A stretch of DNA of 7,270 nucleotides from Megasphaera sp. UBA1696 (GCA_002319965.1 DCJQ01000020.1:1-7270), one strand, 5' to 3'; counted from the first letter of the stretch, positions 1 to 6,605 are shown. The notes: generated by a model not told the origin, from the sequence alone. Translations and numbers: made by a program.

Positions 1-33
1 AGTTAAACTGGTGGTTTTGATTTGCGTGACGCC

Positions 34-61
34 TTGACAGGCATATGGGGTATGATACAAT
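34..61 (+). promoter_or_regulatory. sigma-A-type promoter of birA, extended -10
   Basis: A perfect -35 hexamer TTGACA (34-39) is followed after 16 nt by TACAAT (56-61). The -10 is preceded by TG plus one base (53-55), the extended -10 signature. Transcription should start near 68, giving a leader of about 75 nt before the chosen birA start at 144. The motif match is seen directly; activity is inferred. Confidence 0.75.
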
Positions 62-88
62 TTTTAAATAAACGATGAGCATGTTACC

Positions 89-129
89 GCCGCTATATGA
101 TATCCCATGGGCATGGACTGAAAAGCGGC
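89..129 (+). repeat. inverted repeat in the birA leader
   Basis: GCCGCT (89-94) is complementary to AGCGGC (124-129). The 29-nt interval contains an inner palindrome CCCATGGG (105-112 region) and a CCATG/CATGG pair. The right arm ends 3 nt before the birA Shine-Dalgarno site, so the fold could affect translation. It matches no riboswitch class I know. Confidence 0.4.
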
Positions 130-132
130 AGC

Positions 133-138
133 AGGAGG
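133..138 (+). promoter_or_regulatory. ribosome binding site deciding the birA start
   Basis: AGGAGG lies 5 nt before the ATG at 144. The earlier in-frame ATG codons at 75 and 81 have no Shine-Dalgarno sequence, so the site argues for 144. A further in-frame ATG at 150 would have an 11-nt spacer and is less likely. Confidence 0.85.
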
Positions 139-143
139 GACGA

Positions 144-1118
144 ATGAATATGCGGGAAGATATTTTCAACTTTTTACGAAAACACCAAAATGAATTCGTA
201 TCGGGCCAGCAGATTTCTGAGCAGCTGGGCGTCTCTCGGACGGCGGTGTGGAAGCATATACGGGCTTTGAAGCAGAAGGGATACGTCATTGAATCGTATA
301 CGAAAAAAGGCTATTGCCTGCGCGAAGCACCGGAACTCTTGTCTCCGGAAGTCCTGGAAAAAGGCTTGACTTCGTCTGAATTCGGGCAGCATATCGTCTA
401 CCGGGAACGGGTCGATTCGACGAATAACGTCGCCAAACAAATGGCGGATGACGGGGCTCCGGAAGGGACCGTCGTCATTGCCGAAGAACAGACTGGCGGC
501 CGCGGCCGTTTAAGCCGTTCCTTTCACTCTCCCTTTGCCAAGGGATTGTGGTTCTCGGTCATCCTGCGGCCGGCGATTCCCCCCATGGAAGTCTCTAAGA
601 TGACGCTGCTCGCTGCCGTTGCCCTGGCCCGTTCTTTGCGTGCCCACGGTCTTTCAGACTGCGGCATCAAGTGGCCTAACGACATTTTGATTCACGGCCG
701 CAAGATGGTCGGAATCTTGACAGAATTGAACGGATCTGCGGAAAAGGTCAACTACATCATCATGGGAATCGGCGTCAATACCGGGATCACGGAGGGTGAT
801 CTTCCGGAAGACTTAAAAGATATCGTTACCAGCTTTGCCATGGAGGGTGTTGCCGTTCACCGGGCCGAACTCCTGCAGACGATCCTTTCGGAATTAGCGC
901 AGTTGTACCATACGGTCTGTCAGGAAGGATTCGCCCCGATTCTGGCGCAATGGAGAATCCTTTCGTGCATGCTCGGACAGAAGGTTTCTGTGAGTTCTGT
1001 CAACCGATCCTTTACAGGGACGGCAGCCGATATCGATGATGACGGCAATCTCATCGTTGAAACGGAGGGCGGGATGGAGAAGGTCATGGCCGGCGATGTC
1101 CATGTTCGTCCCGTCTAA
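144..1118 (+). CDS. birA: bifunctional biotin-protein ligase / biotin operon repressor BirA
   Basis: BirA makes biotinyl-5'-AMP from biotin and ATP and transfers biotin to the carrier lysine of biotin-dependent carboxylases or decarboxylases. Group II forms like this one also repress biotin genes. From the start at 144 the protein has 324 residues, close to the E. coli and Bacillus proteins. Residues 1-60 form a winged helix-turn-helix (QQISEQLGVSRTAVWKHI) with a wing ending in KKGYCL. The catalytic domain shows DSTN (91-94), the biotinyl-AMP loop GGRGR (118-122), KWPND (176-180) and K187 in the RKMVGIL motif, equivalent to the conserved biotin-binding lysine of E. coli. A GIGVN strand and a C-terminal SH3-like domain ending in AGDVHVRPV follow. 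No biotin-synthesis gene or clear BirA box is visible here, so its regulatory targets lie elsewhere. An upstream in-frame start at 75 would add 23 residues unlike the family and is not favoured. Confidence 0.96.
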   Translation: MNMREDIFNFLRKHQNEFVSGQQISEQLGVSRTAVWKHIRALKQKGYVIESYTKKGYCLREAPELLSPEVLEKGLTSSEFGQHIVYRERVDSTNNVAKQMADDGAPEGTVVIAEEQTGGRGRLSRSFHSPFAKGLWFSVILRPAIPPMEVSKMTLLAAVALARSLRAHGLSDCGIKWPNDILIHGRKMVGILTELNGSAEKVNYIIMGIGVNTGITEGDLPEDLKDIVTSFAMEGVAVHRAELLQTILSELAQLYHTVCQEGFAPILAQWRILSCMLGQKVSVSSVNRSFTGTAADIDDDGNLIVETEGGMEKVMAGDVHVRPV

Positions 1119-1145
1119 TTGTGCCGAAAGACTATTCAAGACGGG
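1110..1145 (+). repeat. inverted repeat spanning the birA stop codon
   Basis: CCCGTCT (1110-1116) is perfectly complementary to AGACGGG (1139-1145), with a 22-nt loop that contains most of the TAA stop (1116-1118). There is no T-run after it, so it is not a standard intrinsic terminator. The right arm overlaps the proposed coaX -35 region. Confidence 0.35.
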
Positions 1146-1164
1146 CAAACTCTGTTATTATAAT
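1135..1164 (+). promoter_or_regulatory. probable promoter of coaX-dusB
   Basis: A perfect -10 TATAAT (1159-1164) is preceded after 18 nt by a weak -35, TTCAAG (1135-1140). Transcription would start near 1171, leaving a leader of about 33 nt. The weak -35 means that coaX could also be reached by readthrough from birA, since no terminator is seen between them. Confidence 0.5.
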
Positions 1165-1203
1165 AGGCGTATTATCAACTTAGATTAAGCAGGAGATAAA
1201 GTT

Positions 1204-1968
1204 ATGCTATTAGTCATTGATGTAGGGAATACGAATATCGTCCTCGGGATTTTTAAAGAGCAGGAACTCGTGGACCACTGGCGCGTATCGACGGATCGGC
1301 TTCGCACGACCGATGAATACGGCGTCCTTATTCGCCATCTCTTTTATTTGAACGGCGTCAATTCAGAAGAAATCGATGCCATCATCATTTCCTCTGTCGT
1401 TCCGCCGGTCATGCCGACCCTCGAACGGATGTGCCAACGCTATTTTGGCTTGACGCCCTTGGTCATCGGCCCGGGTGTCAAGACCGGCATGGATATCAAA
1501 TATGACAATCCGCGTGAAGTCGGTGCCGACCGTATCGTCAATGCCGTCGCAGCCTATGAAAAGTTCGGCGGCCCGGTTATCATCATCGACTTCGGGACGG
1601 CGACGACCTTTTGTGCCGTCGATAAGAAGGGAACCTACCTCGGCGGGGCTATCTGCCCGGGGATCGGGATCTCGACGGATGCCCTCGTACAGCGTACGGC
1701 CAAACTGCCGCGTATTGAAGTCGTTCAGGCAGAGAAAGTGATTTGCCGCAATACCGTTGAAAGCATGCAGGCCGGTGTTTTTTACGGCTTCGTCGGCCAA
1801 GTCGACGGCATCGTCACCCGGATGAGAAGGGAATTGGGCTGTAAGGCCAAGGTCGTTGCGACCGGAGGTCTTGCCGTCATCGTAGCACCGGCGACGGACG
1901 CCATCGACGTCGTCGAACCGATGCTGACGCTGGAAGGGCTGAAAATTATTTATGACCGAAACAATTAA
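1204..1968 (+). CDS. coaX: type III pantothenate kinase CoaX
   Basis: CoaX phosphorylates pantothenate to 4'-phosphopantothenate, the first step of coenzyme A synthesis in the cytosol. Type III enzymes belong to the acetate and sugar kinase/Hsp70/actin (ASKHA) fold, need a monovalent cation, and are not feedback-inhibited by CoA as the CoaA type is. The 254-residue length is typical. The phosphate-1 motif is DVGNTNIVLG (6-15), with catalytic Asp6. GADRIVNA (107-114) carries the conserved Asp109. The phosphate-2 motif is IIDFGTATT (127-135). GGAICPGIGIS (147-157) and ATGGLA (219-224) complete the active site. AGGAG at 1191-1195 lies 8 nt before the ATG. The gene is 86 nt downstream of birA and overlaps dusB by 17 nt. 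A link with birA makes sense as cofactor metabolism (biotin and CoA both feed acyl-carboxylase chemistry), but that is inference. Confidence 0.97.
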   Translation: MLLVIDVGNTNIVLGIFKEQELVDHWRVSTDRLRTTDEYGVLIRHLFYLNGVNSEEIDAIIISSVVPPVMPTLERMCQRYFGLTPLVIGPGVKTGMDIKYDNPREVGADRIVNAVAAYEKFGGPVIIIDFGTATTFCAVDKKGTYLGGAICPGIGISTDALVQRTAKLPRIEVVQAEKVICRNTVESMQAGVFYGFVGQVDGIVTRMRRELGCKAKVVATGGLAVIVAPATDAIDVVEPMLTLEGLKIIYDRNN

Positions 1969-2938
1969 GCCTTTCGCTATCGGCCGCGTCGTTCTCGACG
2001 CGCCGATTATTTTAGCACCTATGGCAGGTGTCTGTGATGCGCCGTATCGGGTTATTGCTCACCGCTATGGCGCAGCTTTAGTCTGCGCTGAAATGGTAAG
2101 CTCTCAGGGCATTCGCTACAGCAATCAGCATACGGCAGAACTGCTCCATATCGAAGACGGGGAACACCCCTTGTCGATGCAGATTTTCGGCTCTGATCCG
2201 GACGTCATGGCCGAGGCCGCTGCCGTCGTTGAAGAAGCGGGTGCCGATATCGTCGATATCAATATGGGCTGTCCGGTAAAGAAGGTCGTCAAAAACGGCG
2301 ATGGTTCGGCTTTGATGAAGGACCTGCCTTTGGCAGAAAAGATTATACGCGCCGTCGTACAGGCCGTGTCCATTCCCGTTACCGTCAAGATGCGCACCGG
2401 CTGGGATGACCATTCCTTTGTGGCACCGGAATTGGCGAAGCGGGCTGAAGCGGCCGGTGCCGCTGCCGTAGCCGTTCATGGCCGGACGCGGGAACAGTTT
2501 TACAGCGGTAAGGCCGATTGGCAGAAAATCAAGGCTGTCGTCGATGCCGTATCGATTCCGGTTATCGGTAATGGGGATGTCATCGACGGTCCGTCAGCCG
2601 CTGCCATGATGAAAGAAACGGGATGCCGGGCCGTTATGGTCGGCCGCGGCGCTCAAGGGAATCCCTGGATTTTTCCGCAAATCCGCCATTATCTTGAAAC
2701 GGGTGAAGTACTGCCGCCGCCGACTCCTAAAGAGAAGTACACCCAGATGTTAGCTCACTTTGAAGCCCTTCTGGCCTATAAGGGAGAATACATCGGCATA
2801 CGGGAAATGCGCACCCATGCGGCCTGGTATACCCATGGCCTTCACGGGGCTGCGGCTCTTCGGGAGCGAATCAACCGGACACGGTCGGCTGAGGAATTTC
2901 GCCTTGTTGTCAGTGAGATGATGGACCGGCTGCGCTGA
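1952..2938 (+). CDS. dusB: tRNA-dihydrouridine synthase, DusB type
   Basis: This FMN enzyme reduces selected uridines in the tRNA D-loop to dihydrouridine using NAD(P)H. The 328-residue protein starts with a TIM barrel: APMAGVCDAPYR (22-33) contacts FMN, and the catalytic Cys107 lies in NMGCPVKKVVK. VKMRTGW (145-151) carries the flavin lysine K147 region. VHGRTREQFYSG (175-186), IGNGDV (205-210) and VGRGAQGNPW (230-239) bind the FMN phosphate. The C-terminal helical tRNA-binding domain contains REMRTHAAWYTHGL. These motifs fit DusB rather than DusA or DusC, and Firmicute DusB enzymes can act at more than one position. The start lies inside coaX. The only upstream purine stretch, GGAAGG (1932-1937), is 14 nt away, so translation is probably coupled to coaX. 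A terminator-like hairpin covers the stop codon. Confidence 0.95.
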   Translation: MTETIKPFAIGRVVLDAPIILAPMAGVCDAPYRVIAHRYGAALVCAEMVSSQGIRYSNQHTAELLHIEDGEHPLSMQIFGSDPDVMAEAAAVVEEAGADIVDINMGCPVKKVVKNGDGSALMKDLPLAEKIIRAVVQAVSIPVTVKMRTGWDDHSFVAPELAKRAEAAGAAAVAVHGRTREQFYSGKADWQKIKAVVDAVSIPVIGNGDVIDGPSAAAMMKETGCRAVMVGRGAQGNPWIFPQIRHYLETGEVLPPPTPKEKYTQMLAHFEALLAYKGEYIGIREMRTHAAWYTHGLHGAAALRERINRTRSAEEFRLVVSEMMDRLR

Positions 2939-2956
2939 TGGCGAAGCCGCGGTTTT
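2927..2956 (+). terminator. terminator-like hairpin over the dusB stop codon
   Basis: CGGCT (2927-2931) pairs with AGCCG (2945-2949). After one G/A mismatch, CGC (2933-2935) pairs with GCG (2941-2943), leaving a 5-nt loop that holds the TGA stop (2936-2938). A short T-run (2953-2956) follows, and the greA -35 begins 2 nt later. The T-run is short, so termination may be partial. Confidence 0.5.
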
Positions 2957-2957
2957 G

Positions 2958-2986
2958 TTGACATAAAAGACAGATGTGAATATAAT
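2958..2986 (+). promoter_or_regulatory. perfect consensus sigma-A promoter of greA-lysS
   Basis: TTGACA (2958-2963) and TATAAT (2981-2986) are separated by exactly 17 nt, which is the ideal housekeeping promoter. Transcription should start near 2993, about 60 nt before greA. High constitutive output fits genes needed for every round of transcription and translation. Confidence 0.9.
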
Positions 2987-3023
2987 TAAAGATACGGTAT
3001 AAATTAAGCTATAACAGTGACAC

Positions 3024-3036
3024 GCGATTCTATCGC
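3024..3036 (+). repeat. short inverted repeat in the greA leader
   Basis: GCGAT (3024-3028) and ATCGC (3032-3036) are perfect complements around a 3-nt loop. The right arm touches the AGGAGG ribosome site. The stem is only 5 bp and may be chance. Confidence 0.3.
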
Positions 3037-3050
3037 AGGAGGAATAGGAA
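3037..3050 (+). promoter_or_regulatory. tandem ribosome binding sites of greA
   Basis: AGGAGG (3037-3042) lies 12 nt before the ATG at 3055, which is longer than usual. A second, weaker AGGAA (3046-3050) lies 4 nt before it. No other in-frame start fits the GreA N-terminus, so the start stands despite the unusual spacing. Confidence 0.6.
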
Positions 3051-3054
3051 GACA

Positions 3055-3543
3055 ATGACCAATGAAACGCTGATTACCCAAGAAGGGTTGCAGAAATTAA
3101 AAGATGAATTAAATGAACTGAAATCAGTCCGCCGCATTAACGTTTCGCAGCGTATTAAAGAAGCAATTGCCCTCGGTGACTTGAGCGAAAACTCGGAATA
3201 CGATGATGCCAAAAATGAACAGGCCTTTATCGAAGGTCGTATTGCCGAATTGGAAGGAAAAATCCGGACGGCAAAAATTATCCAGGAAACGGAAGACGGA
3301 GCTGCTAAGGTTCGCATCGGTTCGCACGTCATTTTAGAAGACGTTGAAACCGGTGACCGCTTCGACTATACCGTCGTCGGTACGGCTGAAGCCGATCCCT
3401 TCAACAACCGGATTTCGAATGAATCTCCGGTAGGAAAAGCGATTCTCGGTCAGAACATCAATCCATCCAATCCGGCAGTCGTTACCGTAAAAGCACCGGC
3501 TGGTGAACTCCAGTACCGGATCTTGCCGCCTGATGCAAAATAA
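3055..3543 (+). CDS. greA: transcription elongation factor GreA
   Basis: GreA enters the secondary channel of RNA polymerase and stimulates cleavage of the backtracked RNA 3' end, rescuing stalled complexes. The 162-residue length is typical. The N-terminal half (about 1-78) is the antiparallel coiled coil, with the conserved tip GDLSENSEYDDAK (41-53), including the acidic pair D42 and E45 that helps hold catalytic Mg2+. The C-terminal half is the FKBP-like polymerase-binding domain, with IGSHVILED (88-96) and the family motif SPVGKAILG (124-132). It is the first gene after the perfect promoter and is 18 nt upstream of lysS, so the two are almost certainly co-transcribed. Confidence 0.97.
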   Translation: MTNETLITQEGLQKLKDELNELKSVRRINVSQRIKEAIALGDLSENSEYDDAKNEQAFIEGRIAELEGKIRTAKIIQETEDGAAKVRIGSHVILEDVETGDRFDYTVVGTAEADPFNNRISNESPVGKAILGQNINPSNPAVVTVKAPAGELQYRILPPDAK

Positions 3544-3561
3544 ACTGTAGGAGGAATATTC

Positions 3562-5073
3562 ATGTCGGATACGAAAGAAAAAGAAATGCCCATGATGGAA
3601 GAAGAAAAATTAAATGACCAGATGCAGGTTCGCCGTGAAAAGATGCAGGAATTCATCGATGCCGGCGTCTATCCCTTCGGTCAGAAATATAATTGGGATC
3701 ACCATGCCCAGGAAGTAAAGGACCAGGCAGAAACTTTAGAAAAAAATGAAACCGTCGTCAGTGTCGCCGGCCGTCTGATGGCCATTCGCCGCCACGGTAA
3801 GACGGCTTTCTGCGTCCTTCGTGATTTGAGCGGTGAAATCCAGCTCTATTTCCGTAAAGACGTCCTTGGAGAAGAATCGTACAACTTGTTTAAGCTCCTC
3901 GATCTCGGTGATATCGTCGGCGTCGGCGGTACGGTATTCGTTACCCATACCGGTGAAACGACGATCCGCGTTGAATCGTGGCAGCTCCTCTCTAAATCGC
4001 TCCGTCCGCTGCCGGAAAAATTCCATGGCCTTACGGATAAGGAAACACGCTATCGTCAGCGCTATCTCGACCTCATCGTCAATCCGGAAGTTACGGATAC
4101 CTTCGTCAAGCGTTCGAAAATCATCAAGGGCATCCGTAAGTACCTCGATGACCGCAACTTCCTCGAAGTTGAAACGCCGATGCTCCATACCATTGCCGGC
4201 GGTGCCGCAGCCCGTCCGTTCAAGACGCATCACAACGCCCTCGATATGGATATCTTCCTGCGCATTGCGCCGGAACTCCACCTCAAACGCCTTCTCGTCG
4301 GCGGCTTGGAACGAGTCTTTGAAATGAACCGCTGCTTCCGCAATGAAGGTATCGATACCCGCCATAATCCTGAATTTACGACGGTCGAATTATACCAGGC
4401 CTACGGCGATTTGGAAGATGTCATCAACATTACCGAAGACATGGTCTCGAAATTGGCCGACATGCTCTACGGTACCATGAAATTGACCTATATCGATAAA
4501 GAAATTGACTTGACACCGCCTTGGGACCGCATGACCATGATCGAAGCCGTTAAGAAATTCAGCGGTGCCGATTTTGAAAACGTTACCGACGTCGAAGTCG
4601 CTCGTAAAATGGCTGATGAACATCACGTCGAATATGGCAAGTATGATGGTGTCGGCAAGATCATCAATGCTTTCTTTGAAGCCTTTGTTGAAGAAAACCT
4701 CATCCAGCCGACGATTATTACCGGCCATCCCTTGGAAATCTCGCCGCTTACCAAACAGGACCAGGATAACCCGCTTCTTACCTATCGTTTTGAAGCCTTT
4801 ATCTACGGCCGCGAACTGGCCAACGGCTTCTCGGAATTGAACGATCCCATCGACCAGCGCAACCGCTTCATCGAACAGATGAAGGAACGCGAACACGGTG
4901 ATGACGAAGCCCATCAGATGGATGAAGATTACTGCCGCGCTTTGGAATACGGTTTGCCGCCGACAGGGGGCCTCGGCATCGGCATCGACCGCTTAGTCAT
5001 GTTCTTGACCAACAGTCCGTCTATCCGTGACGTACTGCTCTTCCCCTTGAGCCGTCCGGAACAGCATAAATAA
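3562..5073 (+). CDS. lysS: lysyl-tRNA synthetase, class II
   Basis: The enzyme activates lysine with ATP and charges tRNA-Lys in the cytosol. The 503 residues match the bacterial class IIb family. An N-terminal helical extension leads to the OB-fold anticodon-binding domain (about 64-145; VSVAGRLMAIRRHGK and IQLYFRKD). The catalytic core follows. Motif 1 is around 189-220, containing LEVETPMLHTIAGGAAARPF. Motif 2 is around 253-275, FEMNRCFRNEGIDTRHNPEF with the ATP-binding arginine R260. Motif 3 is GGLGIGIDRLVMF (469-481) with R477. ELNDPIDQR (425-433) is also characteristic. TAGGAGG at 3548-3554 lies 7 nt before the ATG. It follows greA closely and ends before a strong terminator. There is no room for a T-box leader upstream, so it is probably set by the greA promoter alone. 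Confidence 0.98.
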   Translation: MSDTKEKEMPMMEEEKLNDQMQVRREKMQEFIDAGVYPFGQKYNWDHHAQEVKDQAETLEKNETVVSVAGRLMAIRRHGKTAFCVLRDLSGEIQLYFRKDVLGEESYNLFKLLDLGDIVGVGGTVFVTHTGETTIRVESWQLLSKSLRPLPEKFHGLTDKETRYRQRYLDLIVNPEVTDTFVKRSKIIKGIRKYLDDRNFLEVETPMLHTIAGGAAARPFKTHHNALDMDIFLRIAPELHLKRLLVGGLERVFEMNRCFRNEGIDTRHNPEFTTVELYQAYGDLEDVINITEDMVSKLADMLYGTMKLTYIDKEIDLTPPWDRMTMIEAVKKFSGADFENVTDVEVARKMADEHHVEYGKYDGVGKIINAFFEAFVEENLIQPTIITGHPLEISPLTKQDQDNPLLTYRFEAFIYGRELANGFSELNDPIDQRNRFIEQMKEREHGDDEAHQMDEDYCRALEYGLPPTGGLGIGIDRLVMFLTNSPSIRDVLLFPLSRPEQHK

Positions 5074-5081
5074 TTTTTGCA

Positions 5082-5112
5082 CCCTTTGCCCATGTCAATG
5101 GCAAGAAAAGGG
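5082..5112 (+). promoter_or_regulatory. alternative hairpin competing with the lysS terminator
   Basis: TTGC (5086-5089) pairs with GCAA (5101-5104). After a bulged C, CAT (5091-5093) pairs with ATG (5098-5100), with loop GTCA. The outer CCCT (5082-5085) can pair with AGGG (5109-5112), which is part of the left arm of the terminator at 5106-5117. The two folds exclude each other, the arrangement of an antiterminator. No ligand or protein site is recognised. It may equally be an accessory stem. Confidence 0.35.
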
Positions 5113-5135
5113 CTGTCGTAGGACAGCCCTTTTTT
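5106..5135 (+). terminator. strong intrinsic terminator after lysS
   Basis: AAAAGGGCTGTC (5106-5117) and GACAGCCCTTTT (5122-5133) form a perfect 12-bp stem with a GTAG loop. The T-run covers 5130-5135. It lies 33 nt after the lysS stop. Confidence 0.95.
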
Positions 5136-5163
5136 ATCACAACCTATAAAAAGGAGGAACGCT

Positions 5164-6552
5164 ATGAAACGTACCGCATTAGCTGCATTGGTCTGCTCTG
5201 CTTTTCTGGCTTGGAATTCGGCAGCAGGCGCTGTGTCGACTGAGAACTGGGAACCTTCCCTGAAAGATGCGCCGACCTCCCTGGCAGCTGCGATTGGGGA
5301 AGAACTTCTTCTTGATGATGCTGACGACGCTGATAAAACGGCATCGCCTGAAACGCCGTCGAAGTCAGCCGAACATAAAGAGTCCGCCCAAAAAGACGTA
5401 TCTCATCAAAAGCCGGCAAAATCCGATAAGGCCCGGCCGTCTTCTAAATTAAAAGAGAAAACGGCAGCGGATAAAGCCGATGCCGGCGAAGCTAAAAAAG
5501 ACGATGTCAAAGACGGCAAAAAAGCCGGCTATCACAACGCGGCTCCAGCCAGTGTTCACGCCTTGACGCCGGACGATCAGCGCATCTTCGATTCGCTGGA
5601 TACGTTGAAGATTGCCCCCTTAGAGGCCGGTGATTTTTACATTGGCAGCATCCACAGCGGTGACAGTCCCATGAAAGTGAAGCGAATTTTCGGCAATCCC
5701 AGTAAGTACTCGACCAGCATGCACTACACGTCGATGCAGTATACGGGGAAAGACCTTAAGCTGCGCTTTGTCATCCGCAATAAATTGGCCGACAGTCTGC
5801 GCTCCAGCGGCGATTCGCGAAAGAGCGTCCGCCCGGGGGTAGAGTCTGCCTTTTTAACGACGGGGACCAATATCCTCATCGGCCGTGACATGCGTTTGAA
5901 GTATCCTATTGAAGTGCTTTTGCGTCAATTCGGCCTTCCCGATTCCGTGTTGCGCGATACCGATGCCAACGTCTATTACGTGACCTATGAAAGCCCCAAA
6001 AAGGATGCCATGTACGTCTTTGCTGTCGGGAATCGACGCGTTGAACGGGTTGCCCTCATGCCGGTTCGTCCGCCTTATATTACCGGCGAACCGTCGAAGG
6101 ATCCGATGAAGTTAACCGAGCGGGACTTCACCCTCATGGGCTTTGGCCTCAACCAACCGTTTGAAGCCAATAAGTACAATATGTGGAATAAACTGGTCAA
6201 GCGCAATAACAGCAGCTTTTGGCTCTACGGTGACTATGGTGTCGAAGTAGACCGCCGCAATATGGTGCAGAAAGTATTCCTCCTGACCAACAATGGCTAT
6301 ACCAGCCGCGGTGCGACCTTGGGCTATCACGTATCGACTATTCTGGCGCTATACGGCCGTCCGGACCGCGTCGAATGGGGCCCGGATAAGGAAAAATCCG
6401 TCGATGCCTATTATTACGACAGCCCTTATCAAAAAGGCGTATCCTTGGTCATCATCATGCGCCACAATGAGCCTTATGTCGACGATGTCATCCTGACGTC
6501 GACGCCGATTAAGAACATCCAAGACCCGATGGAGCGGTACGGATTAAAATAG
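5164..6552 (+). CDS. exported protein of unknown function with repeated alpha/beta modules
   Basis: I do not recognise a named family. The 462-residue protein begins with a classical signal peptide: MKR, a hydrophobic stretch (4-17) and an AGA cleavage site near residue 23. Cys11 is not in a lipobox, so it is not an obvious lipoprotein. Residues 50-125 are a charged low-complexity linker rich in Lys, Asp, Ala and Ser, expected to be disordered. The rest contains about four degenerate copies of one module: 159-235, 237-300, 322-376 and 384-446. Each has a glycine-led start and a helix, then FG-x-P (176-179, FGNP; 256-259, FGLP) or YGRP (397-400), then Tyr-rich strands and a final V-x-x-I/V strand. 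The shape recalls BamE/SmpA-like small domains, but I cannot confirm that. AAGGAGG (5151-5157) is 6 nt before the ATG. In a diderm Firmicute it is probably periplasmic or cell-wall associated. No promoter fits between it and the lysS terminator. Confidence 0.85.
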   Translation: MKRTALAALVCSAFLAWNSAAGAVSTENWEPSLKDAPTSLAAAIGEELLLDDADDADKTASPETPSKSAEHKESAQKDVSHQKPAKSDKARPSSKLKEKTAADKADAGEAKKDDVKDGKKAGYHNAAPASVHALTPDDQRIFDSLDTLKIAPLEAGDFYIGSIHSGDSPMKVKRIFGNPSKYSTSMHYTSMQYTGKDLKLRFVIRNKLADSLRSSGDSRKSVRPGVESAFLTTGTNILIGRDMRLKYPIEVLLRQFGLPDSVLRDTDANVYYVTYESPKKDAMYVFAVGNRRVERVALMPVRPPYITGEPSKDPMKLTERDFTLMGFGLNQPFEANKYNMWNKLVKRNNSSFWLYGDYGVEVDRRNMVQKVFLLTNNGYTSRGATLGYHVSTILALYGRPDRVEWGPDKEKSVDAYYYDSPYQKGVSLVIIMRHNEPYVDDVILTSTPIKNIQDPMERYGLK

Positions 6553-6568
6553 GGATGCGTACCGTTTT
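6533..6568 (+). terminator. terminator-like hairpin over the stop codon of the exported-protein gene
   Basis: CGGTACG (6535-6541) is perfectly complementary to CGTACCG (6558-6564). The 16-nt loop holds the TAG stop (6550-6552). TTTT (6565-6568) follows, and G/A bases before the left arm (6532-6534) can pair into it. The long loop and short T-run suggest moderate efficiency. Confidence 0.55.
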
Positions 6569-6588
6569 GGCATATGTGTGAAGAAAAT

Positions 6589-6605
6589 AGTAAAAATGCT
6601 TTACT
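6589..6605 (+). promoter_or_regulatory. dyad over the brxF -35, possible operator
   Basis: AGTAAA (6589-6594) and TTTACT (6600-6605) are perfect inverted repeats around a 5-nt spacer. The right arm is the proposed -35 hexamer of the brxF promoter, so a bound dimer would block polymerase. No regulator gene is in the window. The sequence is AT-rich, so chance is possible. Confidence 0.35.

Noticed and set aside
1..33. Possible BirA operator (GTTAAAC-like half site at 2-8)
   Set aside because: No second half site with proper dyad symmetry is present, and the sequence before it is cut by the window edge.
75..143. Longer birA reading frame starting at ATG 75
   Set aside because: No ribosome site precedes it, the extra 23 residues do not resemble BirA, and AGGAGG is correctly placed for the ATG at 144.
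3541..3561. T-box leader for lysS
   Set aside because: Only 18 nt separate greA from lysS, too short for any T-box.
3736..4365. 209-codon open frame on the minus strand inside lysS
   Set aside because: It lies opposite conserved LysRS motifs 1 and 2 and has no family features; it is a codon-bias shadow.
4390..4914. 174-codon open frame on the minus strand inside lysS
   Set aside because: It is antisense to conserved synthetase sequence, with no ribosome site or motif.
5145..5150. TATAAA as a -10 for the exported-protein gene
   Set aside because: The -35 position would fall in the terminator stem with no match, and transcription would start inside the ribosome site.
5164..5232. Lipoprotein signal at Cys11 of the exported protein
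   Set aside because: The bases of the lipobox do not fit (ALVC, in the middle of the hydrophobic core); an AGA site near residue 23 fits signal peptidase I better.
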